A program made the position numbers and the translations under genes. A model generated the notes under the pieces. The model searched no databases. It saw only the letters and a program-made list of their open reading frames with translations, and was not told the DNA's origin. A DNA stretch of 64,000 bases from Opitutaceae bacterium (GTDB lineage: Bacteria > Verrucomicrobiota > Verrucomicrobiia > Opitutales > Opitutaceae), in assembly GCA_016794785.1 (NCBI GenBank), contig JAEUHC010000008.1, positions 62,001 to 126,000 of the forward strand. Direction: 5' to 3'. Below, piece after piece: positions 56,799-64,000 of this stretch. Each line of letters opens with the position of its first letter. The first letter of the stretch is position 1.

Positions 56799-58628
56799 TC
56801 ACCACGCGTGGCTGATCGTCGCCGAAAGCTGGCGACGCGCGGCCGGCACCGCGGGCACATCCTGGAAGGCTTCGTTCCAAAGATTGTCCGCCTGCAGCGC
56901 GACTTCCACCCCGCGCCATTCCTTCGGCCGGTATGCGATGGCCAGCGTGGTCGAGAGCGCCCGGCGGCCGCCGATCGTGCGAAGGAGATTCTCAGCCTGC
57001 ACCCGGGCGACATTGTCCATTCGCACCTCCAGTCCGCCGCCGAGCCGCGCGGTGACAGCCGCGGTCAGGCGGTGCTTCGCGTAGTTGAGCGCATAGAAAC
57101 TGGCATCGACCGACGCGCCCCGGTAGTCGGCGTCCTTCGCCAGCCCGGTGTAGCCCACGACGAGATCGATGTGCGACCAGCTGCGGCGCGCGACGAATTC
57201 CAGACCCGCCACGTCGATATCCACAAGATTGGCCGCCCGGGCTGTCACCCCGCGACGAAACGTCCAGTCCACCAACCCGTCGTCCCGGCGCCAGAAGACC
57301 GCGCCTTCGATCGTCCAGTCGGCGAGGACCGCGCTGGCGCCCAGCTCGATCGCATGGCTGCGCTGGCGCCCGAGGTTGGGATTCCCGCGGAAAAGGCCCG
57401 CCGCCGGGTTTGAGTTCAACGCCGTGTAGGTCGGCACCTGCGAGGTCTTGGCATAGCTGAGGTGGAGGCGGCGCAGATCGCCGCGCTGAAATTCGCGCGC
57501 CAGCTCGAACACCGGGGCGAAGGCCCCGCCCTCGCGGTTGGTGTCCTCGTGCGCGAGGCCGGCCTTCAGGCTCGTGCGCACCCCCGCGGAGTCCGTCCAG
57601 GTCTTTTCCGGCACAATCGCGAACTTGGTGAAGGTGCGCTCGGAGTAGCGCCCAAACGTCAGCGAAGTCGAACGCAGCTCGTCGCGTTGCAGCTCGCCCC
57701 GAAAGTTCACCGCGATTTCCCCGAGGTCCCATCGCCCGCTCGCCGCCGCACCCTGCACCCAAGTCGTGTGCTGAAACGGATGCACCGGGCCGAGCGGGGC
57801 GAAGCGGTTGAACGCGTAGTCGTCCTTGTGGCGCCGGTGAAACACACCGGCCTCGAAAAACTGTCCGGGCCCGAGGTCGGCGCGGTGGTTGAGCGCGACG
57901 AGCACGGCTTGAAGGCGCTCGGTCTCGTTGGAGTTGAAGGGCGTGTAGAGATTGGGCCAGCCGAAGAATTTCGCCTGGTAGCCGGCAAACAGGTCCGTCT
58001 GCGAGGTCGCATCCGCGCGCTGCAGGCGGACATTGACCCGATCGAACTCGTGCTCGCCGTAGCGCACCACGCCATTCGACTCCGAATGCGCCACCGCCAC
58101 ATCCGCGCCGAAGCGCTGCGCGCCCGCTCCGGCAGAGGTCGCGTAGCCCTGATAAAGCTCCGCCCGGCGCAGCCCAAACTCGCCCGCGCCCACCGCCGCC
58201 GCGCCCGCAGTCCGCACCGGCCGCCAGCCGTAGCTGAGCGCGCCCACGGTGGCATTGGTCGCACCGAGCGCCAGCGCCGCGCCCGTGCGCACCTCCGGCG
58301 CCGTAAGCAGCGCGGGCGCGATCGGAATTTCCGCCGCGTAGTGCCCTGTCTGCGGGTCGAGCAGTGAAACGGCGCCGACTTGGAAGCCCGTGTTCTCGAA
58401 AATCCCGCCGCGGATCGTCACATCGGCCTGGGCCTCGGCGAGGTTGCGGCCCTGGATATCGACGCGCGGCTCGTAGCGCAGCACCGAGACCGGCATCGCA
58501 AACGTGCCCGCCGGCGTCTGGTTCGCCACACGCGGCGAATGAACCGTCACCTCGGGGAGGCTGACGGCGCCCTGCGCGAACAGCGCCACGGGCACGGACA
58601 AGAGAAGGGCGATCGAAACAAACTTCAT
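56799..58628 (-). CDS. TonB-dependent receptor (BtuB/CirA-like size)
   Basis: A 609-residue outer-membrane receptor with a signal peptide (1-19). A TonB-box-like region (LPEVTVHSPRV) leads into the plug (about 45-150, with DIQGRNLAEAQADVTIRGG and PALLTAPEVRTG), and the barrel fills the rest, ending in W (ISHAW). Its compact size matches vitamin B12 or metal-chelate receptors rather than the long SusC-like ones, but no specific ligand motif is seen. No cobalamin riboswitch is recognisable in the short upstream region. Upstream is a ferredoxin gene on the same strand. Confidence 0.88.
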   Translation of the reverse strand: MKFVSIALLLSVPVALFAQGAVSLPEVTVHSPRVANQTPAGTFAMPVSVLRYEPRVDIQGRNLAEAQADVTIRGGIFENTGFQVGAVSLLDPQTGHYAAEIPIAPALLTAPEVRTGAALALGATNATVGALSYGWRPVRTAGAAAVGAGEFGLRRAELYQGYATSAGAGAQRFGADVAVAHSESNGVVRYGEHEFDRVNVRLQRADATSQTDLFAGYQAKFFGWPNLYTPFNSNETERLQAVLVALNHRADLGPGQFFEAGVFHRRHKDDYAFNRFAPLGPVHPFQHTTWVQGAAASGRWDLGEIAVNFRGELQRDELRSTSLTFGRYSERTFTKFAIVPEKTWTDSAGVRTSLKAGLAHEDTNREGGAFAPVFELAREFQRGDLRRLHLSYAKTSQVPTYTALNSNPAAGLFRGNPNLGRQRSHAIELGASAVLADWTIEGAVFWRRDDGLVDWTFRRGVTARAANLVDIDVAGLEFVARRSWSHIDLVVGYTGLAKDADYRGASVDASFYALNYAKHRLTAAVTARLGGGLEVRMDNVARVQAENLLRTIGGRRALSTTLAIAYRPKEWRGVEVALQADNLWNEAFQDVPAVPAARRQLSATISHAW

Positions 58629-58715
58629 CGCCGCCGGGGTAGCAGGCACAGGGGCAAAAACAAGCTTCTGTTTATATCATCAGATAATTTCAGTTAACAA
58701 TGACCTCGGCCCGGG

Positions 58716-58744
58716 AAAAGAAAAACCCCGGCACTGGGCCGGGG
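58716..58744 (-). terminator. Intrinsic terminator of the ferredoxin gene
   Basis: A perfect 7-bp stem (ccccggc / gccggggt side) with the 5-base loop actgg is followed on the minus strand by TTTTTCTTTT. This is a canonical rho-independent terminator 36 bases after the ferredoxin stop. Confidence 0.88.
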
Positions 58745-58779
58745 TGGGAAAATGTGCGGTGGTGGCTGGGCGAAACCGC

Positions 58780-59016
58780 TCAGGTGTCGCCGTCGTTGCC
58801 GATGGCCTCGACCGGGCAGCCCTCGAGCGCCTCCATGCACTGTGCGATTTCTTCCTCGGTCGTCGGCTGCTTGTGCACAAACGAATAGCCGCCCTCGTCA
58901 TGGCGCGTGAAGAAATTCGGGGCGGTCTCGCGGCAGAGATCGCAGTCGATGCACTGCTGATCGACGTAGAATTTGCCGCCTGCGTTCTGGTCCCATTTGT
59001 CTGCTTTGTTCGCCAT
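58780..59016 (-). CDS. Single-cluster ferredoxin
   Basis: A 78-residue electron carrier. Cys22-x2-Cys25-x2-Cys28 and a distant Cys67-Pro form one iron-sulfur cluster site, with an extra Cys60 of the kind that forms a disulfide in single-cluster ferredoxins. The sequence after the cluster (RETAPNFFTRHDEGGYSFV) and CMEALEGCPVEAIG match the monocluster 4Fe-4S ferredoxin family. The partner is unknown. An upstream leader of aattcctcctt type is rich in pyrimidines and lacks a Shine-Dalgarno site. Its own terminator follows. Confidence 0.92.
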   Translation of the reverse strand: MANKADKWDQNAGGKFYVDQQCIDCDLCRETAPNFFTRHDEGGYSFVHKQPTTEEEIAQCMEALEGCPVEAIGNDGDT

Positions 59017-59182
59017 AAGGAGGAATTAAGGATGCTGGGACAAAGCGATGCCTCCGCAGTGTGTCAAGCGGGCACCGCCAGCCGCCTCAAGCAGTAGCAC
59101 CAACGTCCGCTGCTCCGCATCTAGGCGCGATCAATTCATGGAGGCGGCTTGTGTTCGGGCGGGCCACCGCTACGGTCCCGTG

Positions 59183-60106
59183 ATGCTTGCCGAGCGGCCT
59201 TATATGCGGGGCGAATACCGTGGGGAAAAGACCTCGGCGCTCACATGGCTGTTGTCAGCTTTGGCGGCGGGCTTCCTCGTGCAGCTGTTTTTCAGTCTCA
59301 TTTCGCCCGTTGCCGGCCCGGGACGCATCGAGCAGCTGGCCGGGCTGACCCCGGCAAACTTTCGCGCCACGTGGGGTCTCAGCCTGCTGACCCACGGCTT
59401 CCTGCACAGCACGACGTTTATTTTTCACGCGCTCGGAAACGGCCTCCTGCTTTGGTATCTCGGCCGTGAACTAATCCCCATCCTCGGTCCACGGCGGCTG
59501 CCCGGGCTGCTCATTGCCACCAATGTCCTCGGGGCCTTCACTTGGCTGGCCCTCCACTGGCAGCGGCCGGGCGACCTGCACCTCGGGGCCACCGCCGCCG
59601 TCAGCGGACTCTTCGTGGTCTTTGCCTGCTTCAATCCCGCGCACCGGATCGACTTCCTCCTCTTTTTTCTGTGGCCGGTTTCTTTCAAGATGAAGCATGC
59701 GGCCTTCGCGTGGCTGGGCTTCACGCTGCTCGGGTTTGTGCTGCACGAACTGCCCGCCACCGAGCTGCCGTTTCAACTGACGATTGCCCACTCCGCCCAC
59801 CTCGGCGGAATGCTCGTGGGCTACGCCTATTTCCGCTGGGTCCACAACGCACCGTGGTTCAATCCCGAGGATCGCGCCGAAGCCTCCCTTCCCCGCTGGC
59901 TGCCGGTGCGCCCGGCGCCCCCGGCCACCGCCACCCCGCCGGTCGCGCCGGGCTTCGATCTCGCGCCGCCGTCTTTCACCCCCGCTGAACTCCGCGCCGA
60001 GGTCGATCGCATCCTCGATAAGATCGGCCTTCAGGGCCTCGCCTCGCTGACCCCCGCCGAGCGTCAACTGCTTGATGACGCCCGGTCCAAGCTCCCGCGC
60101 CGCTGA
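59183..60106 (+). CDS. Rhomboid-fold membrane protein with Thr in place of the catalytic Ser
   Basis: A 307-residue protein with six to seven membrane segments and a C-terminal soluble tail (about 255-307, DKIGLQGLASLTPAERQLLDDA) typical of verrucomicrobial/Bacteroidota rhomboids. Rhomboid landmarks are present: THGFLHST (H71/H75), N86, a GxSGxxxG-like segment G135-A-T137-A138-A-V-S141-G142, and the catalytic-type H196 in SAHLGGMLVG. The catalytic Ser is Thr137 and the following Gly is Ala138. It may therefore be a pseudoprotease, though S141 is nearby. ATG 59183 is used; ATG 59204 is possible. Confidence 0.85.
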   Translation: MLAERPYMRGEYRGEKTSALTWLLSALAAGFLVQLFFSLISPVAGPGRIEQLAGLTPANFRATWGLSLLTHGFLHSTTFIFHALGNGLLLWYLGRELIPILGPRRLPGLLIATNVLGAFTWLALHWQRPGDLHLGATAAVSGLFVVFACFNPAHRIDFLLFFLWPVSFKMKHAAFAWLGFTLLGFVLHELPATELPFQLTIAHSAHLGGMLVGYAYFRWVHNAPWFNPEDRAEASLPRWLPVRPAPPATATPPVAPGFDLAPPSFTPAELRAEVDRILDKIGLQGLASLTPAERQLLDDARSKLPRR

Positions 60107-60162
60107 TCTTTCCTCATCACTCCCCGAAACAATTTCCCGCCCCGCGCATCCCACCTTTCGCC

Positions 60163-62355
60163 ATGATCTGCATCCTACGGCCGTTCGCCGCCGCTTTCGT
60201 CGCCCTCGCCGCCTGCACGCTCGTCCTCGGTGCCGACCGAAAGCAGTTCTCCACCTCGACGACCCTCGGCAACGAGGCCACCGCGCTCACCAAGCTGCTC
60301 GACGAGCTCCACTACAACCACGACGCCGTGAAGAGCGCCGACTACGCCAGCGTGGTCCCCGACTTCATGAGCGATCTCGACGGCCAGCGGCTGTTCTTCC
60401 TCGCCACCGACCGCGCCAAGTTCTCAGCCGAACTCGGCAAAAACATCTACTACAACGTCGCCTTCCTCGGCAACATCAACGCCGCCTACGACATCTTCTA
60501 CGTTTACCAATCGCGCGTCGAGGCGCGCATCGCGTGGATCTTTGAGCAACTGAAGCAGGATTTCGATTTCACCGCCGGCGACACCTACCGCCGCGATCGT
60601 AAGGACGCCGAGTGGCCGGCCGACCCCGCCGCGGCGGACGACCTGTGGAAACGCCGGCTCAAGTTCGAACTCCTGGAGGAAATCCTCAACAAGAAGACCG
60701 TGGACGAGGCCAAGACCGTCGTCCGCAAGCGCTACGAGCGCATGCTGAAAAACCTCGGTGAAATCGACGGCCCCGAGCTGGCCGAACTCTTCCTCACCAC
60801 CATCGCTAAGCTCTACGACCCGCACTCGAGCTACTTCTCCGCCTCCACCTACGAGGACTTCGGCATTCAGATGAAACTGAAGCTCGTCGGCATCGGCGCC
60901 GTGCTCGGCCTCGACGAGGACACCTGTGTCGTGAAGGAGATCGTCCCCGGCGGCCCCGCCGACCTTGAGCGCCAGCTCAAGCCCAACGACCGCATCCTCG
61001 CCGTCGCCGAAAAGGGCCAGGAACCCGTCGAGATCGTCGGCATGAAACTCCGCAAGATCGTAGAGAAAATCCGCGGCCGCAAAGGCAGCGAGGTCCACCT
61101 CACCGTGCAGCCCGCCGATGCCGCCGACAGCTCCGTCCGCAAGCAAATCGTCATCGTGCGCGACACGGTTAAGCTCAACTCCGCCCGTGCGCGCGCGGCC
61201 GTCTTCGACCTCCCCGGCGCCACGCCCGAGGCCCCCGTGCGCAAGCTCGGCGTCATCACCCTGCCCACCTTCTACAACGAGTCCGAGGAAGGCGACACCG
61301 ACTCCGATCGCAGCTCCGCCTCCGGCGACGTCGCCAAGCTCATCGAGCAGCTCAAGGCTCAGGGCGTGCAAGGCATCACCCTCGATCTGCGTCGCAACGG
61401 CGGCGGCTTCCTCAAGGAAGCCATCGACCTCGCCGGGCTCTTCATCGCCAAGGGCCCCGTCGTGCAGGTGAAGAATTTCGCCGGCGAGCTCAACGTGGAT
61501 GGCGACAAGGATGGCAAGATCGCCTACTCCGGCCCGCTGGCCGTGCTGGTCGATCGCTTCAGCGCCTCCGCCTCCGAGATCGTCGCCGGCGCCCTGCAAA
61601 ACTACGGGCGCGCCGTCGTGGTCGGCGACAGTTCCACCCACGGCAAGGGCACGGTGCAGCAGGTCGTCGAGATGCGGCAGATCAACCGGTCATTCGCCTT
61701 CTCCCCGCAAAAGACCGGCGCCGTGAAGTTCACCATTCAGAAATACTACCTGCCGAGCGGCGCCTCCACCCAGCTCAAGGGCGTCGTGCCCGACATCACC
61801 CTGCCCTCCATCGAGGACTACCTCCCCATCGGCGAAGGCGACCTGCCGCGCGCGCTGGTCTGGGACAGCATCGCGACGAGCAAATTCGACGGCTCGCCGC
61901 TCGATCAGAAAATCCTCTCCCCGCTCAAAGCCGCCAGTCTCGCCCGCCAGGAAAAACTCGAGGAGTTTTCCTATCTCCGGAAGAACGTCGATTGGTTCAA
62001 GCAACGTCAGGAGCAGAAGCTGGTCTCGCTCAACCTGGAGGAACGCCAGCGCCAGAAGGCCAACGACGACGCCTTCCGCAAGGAGATGAAGGCCGAGAAG
62101 GAGCTGATCGCGAAGAGCGACTTTCCCTTCACACCTTTCTATCTCGGCGGCCCCCCGCCAAAGAAAATCAAGGCGCCGAAGAAAGAAGAGGACGAGGATG
62201 ACGACTTCGATGCCGACGAAAACGAGACCTACCTCAAGGCTGACGTGCATCTCCGCGAAGCCCTCCGCATCCTAAGCGACGCCATCGACCTCGGCGGCAA
62301 CCGCGACATGTGGGTCAGCAACCACGCACCGATCACGGCGCGGTCGGGCGGGTGA
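60163..62355 (+). CDS. prc: Tail-specific S41 protease (Prc/CtpA type)
   Basis: A 730-residue exported protease with a signal peptide (about 1-23). An N-terminal helical domain is followed by a PDZ domain (about 230-320; GIGAVLGLDEDTCVVKEIVPGGPAD) and the S41 core. The catalytic dyad is S469 (RFSASASEI) and K495 (THGKGTVQ), both intact. A C-terminal DUF3340-like region with an acidic/basic linker (KKIKAPKKEEDEDDDFD) completes the E. coli Prc layout. It trims or degrades periplasmic proteins and lipoproteins from their C-termini. It lies 56 bases after the rhomboid-like gene, possibly cotranscribed. Confidence 0.95.
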   Translation: MICILRPFAAAFVALAACTLVLGADRKQFSTSTTLGNEATALTKLLDELHYNHDAVKSADYASVVPDFMSDLDGQRLFFLATDRAKFSAELGKNIYYNVAFLGNINAAYDIFYVYQSRVEARIAWIFEQLKQDFDFTAGDTYRRDRKDAEWPADPAAADDLWKRRLKFELLEEILNKKTVDEAKTVVRKRYERMLKNLGEIDGPELAELFLTTIAKLYDPHSSYFSASTYEDFGIQMKLKLVGIGAVLGLDEDTCVVKEIVPGGPADLERQLKPNDRILAVAEKGQEPVEIVGMKLRKIVEKIRGRKGSEVHLTVQPADAADSSVRKQIVIVRDTVKLNSARARAAVFDLPGATPEAPVRKLGVITLPTFYNESEEGDTDSDRSSASGDVAKLIEQLKAQGVQGITLDLRRNGGGFLKEAIDLAGLFIAKGPVVQVKNFAGELNVDGDKDGKIAYSGPLAVLVDRFSASASEIVAGALQNYGRAVVVGDSSTHGKGTVQQVVEMRQINRSFAFSPQKTGAVKFTIQKYYLPSGASTQLKGVVPDITLPSIEDYLPIGEGDLPRALVWDSIATSKFDGSPLDQKILSPLKAASLARQEKLEEFSYLRKNVDWFKQRQEQKLVSLNLEERQRQKANDDAFRKEMKAEKELIAKSDFPFTPFYLGGPPPKKIKAPKKEEDEDDDFDADENETYLKADVHLREALRILSDAIDLGGNRDMWVSNHAPITARSGG

Positions 62356-62418
62356 AGGGCTAATTACAGGTCGCTCAATGCCAGTGCGGATGAAATGACA
62401 CAGCACTTGGAGCAGCCT

Positions 62419-63264
62419 TCATCTCCACCCAAACACAAACCGATCGCGCCCCGTCAGGTCTTGGCGTGATTCGGTGCGGGTGAAACCAGCCGCAGCCAGC
62501 AGCTCACGCAGCCGCGCGTGCTGGGCGATGCCTGTCTCCAGCGCGAGCAGGCCGCCGTCATTCAAATACCGCGGAGCGTCTGCAATAATTCGGGCGAGAT
62601 GTTCGAGGCCGTCGCCGGGCGCCGTGAGCGCCATCGCGGGCTCGAAGCCACGCACTTCAGGCGCTGTTTCCGCTGTTTCGGATGCGGAGAGATACGGCGG
62701 GTTGCCGACAATCACATCGAAGGATTGGCCTGAGAGCGCGGCGAACCAATCCGAGGTGAGAAATTCGATCCGCCCGGCTGCGCCCGCCGTCGCGGCGTTT
62801 TCGCGCGCGATCGCGAGCGCCTCGGCGCTCACATCCACCGCCGTCACCGCCGCCGTCGGCAGCATTGTGGCCAGCGCGATCGCGATCGCGCCGGAGCCGG
62901 TGCCGAGGTCGAGGAGGCGCGTCGGCGGATTGGCCGCGCAGAGCGCGACCACATGCGCCACGAGCAGCTCGGTCTCGGGACGAGGGATGAGCGCGCGCTT
63001 GTCCACCTTCAGCTTCAAGCCGTGAAACTCCACCTCACCCACAATGTATTGCAGCGGCTCGCGCTGGCCGCGGCGGCGCACGAGCGGGCGGATCTTCTCC
63101 AGCTCCGCCTCCGCGAGCGGCCGCTCGAATTCCATGTAGAGCTGCATCCGCGTGCGCCCGAGCGCGTGGCCGATGAGCAACTCGGCGTTGAGCCGCGGCG
63201 ACTCGATGCCCTTGCCGGCGAAGAACTCCGTCGTCCGCTTGATGATTTCGAGGACGGTGAGCAT
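62419..63264 (-). CDS. prmC: Release-factor glutamine methyltransferase PrmC (HemK)
   Basis: A 281-residue S-adenosylmethionine-dependent methyltransferase that modifies the Gln of the GGQ motif of release factors. It has the N-terminal helical domain (about 1-85), the SAM site LDLGTGSG at 118-125 and the catalytic N188-P-P-Y191. Usual length. It starts one base after the stop of prfA, its own substrate gene, which is the classical order. It converges with the prc gene. Confidence 0.96.
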   Translation of the reverse strand: MLTVLEIIKRTTEFFAGKGIESPRLNAELLIGHALGRTRMQLYMEFERPLAEAELEKIRPLVRRRGQREPLQYIVGEVEFHGLKLKVDKRALIPRPETELLVAHVVALCAANPPTRLLDLGTGSGAIAIALATMLPTAAVTAVDVSAEALAIARENAATAGAAGRIEFLTSDWFAALSGQSFDVIVGNPPYLSASETAETAPEVRGFEPAMALTAPGDGLEHLARIIADAPRYLNDGGLLALETGIAQHARLRELLAAAGFTRTESRQDLTGRDRFVFGWR

Positions 63265-63265
63265 C

Positions 63266-64000
<735 letters not shown>

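Noticed and set aside
53748..57413. A 1221-codon open frame on the plus strand, and similarly long antisense frames at 7224-10274, 48289-50670 and 29770-31149
   Set aside because: These run antisense to well-supported genes (TamB, M3 peptidase, DUF1549 protein, LarA-like). Their translations are Arg/Ala/His-rich without domains. They arise from high third-position GC on the real strand.
58629..58779. Cobalamin riboswitch in front of the second TonB receptor
   Set aside because: The ~150-base gap is mostly the ferredoxin terminator and AT-rich sequence; no B12-box-like element is visible.

Overview
The window is 64 kb of high-GC chromosomal DNA that is densely coded on both strands. It most resembles Verrucomicrobiota, probably an Opitutaceae-like member. 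The pointers are the paired planctomycete-type cytochrome (DUF1549/DUF1553) and DUF1501 genes, several sulfatases, a PhyH dioxygenase, an ECF sigma/FecR/TonB-receptor cascade, Gfo/Idh/MocA and AraC genes typical of polysaccharide degraders, and leaders that mostly lack Shine-Dalgarno sequences. This placement is inference from gene content; no marker gene was compared. I see no rRNA, tRNA, CRISPR array, prophage or insertion-sequence transposase.

Layout. Bases 1-13503 hold a degradative block: a sulfatase fragment, a PhyH dioxygenase, a sigma/anti-sigma/TonB-receptor cascade, a DUF1549/DUF1553 + DUF1501 pair, an intruding DUF1493 gene of lower GC, and a second sulfatase. Bases 13504-13848 hold a decayed larA-like remnant and a palindromic dispersed repeat. 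Bases 13849-18342 (minus strand) hold small envelope/stress genes: DUF1328, an LpxR-type deacylase, a membrane protein, a 42-residue membrane peptide, a YciF ferritin-like protein, CsbD and a secreted coiled-coil protein. Bases 18718-26987 are a signalling island: a sigma-54 activator, a KinB-like kinase and a receiver protein on the plus strand, then a hybrid kinase, an Rcp1-like receiver and a phytochrome-type kinase on the minus strand. Bases 27215-29711 hold a transglutaminase-like gene and a second stress set (yqjK/yqjE/yqjD-like, DUF3185, Lmo0937-like). The first gene of that set has a sigma-54-like promoter.

Bases 29938-34766 form a minus-strand sugar ABC transporter operon (binding protein, ATPase, permease) ending in a LarA-family racemase. 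Bases 34878-39256 hold an ElyC/YdcF-like protein, a Na/Pi cotransporter and a secreted helical protein. Bases 39324-44322 are an unusual four-gene operon: a membrane-anchored helical-repeat/PEGA-like protein, two secreted low-complexity proteins (one with calcium-binding type-3 repeats) and a secreted beta-propeller. Bases 44594-48810 hold M48 and YugP metalloproteases, a Gfo/Idh/MocA oxidoreductase divergent from an AraC regulator, and a cupin.

Bases 48868-54656 are a tamB-tamA-like pair for outer-membrane biogenesis, in which the TamA-like barrel carries a lipobox. Next come an M3 oligopeptidase, a second TonB receptor, a ferredoxin, a rhomboid-fold protein with a substituted active site, a Prc-type S41 protease, and prmC with the downstream part of prfA.

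The most distinctive things to follow up are the four-gene secreted-protein operon, the rhomboid with Thr in place of the catalytic Ser, the lipobox on the TamA-like protein, the TonB receptor with two signal peptides, the dispersed repeats that supply start codons, and the sigma-54 activator flanked by two stress-gene sets.
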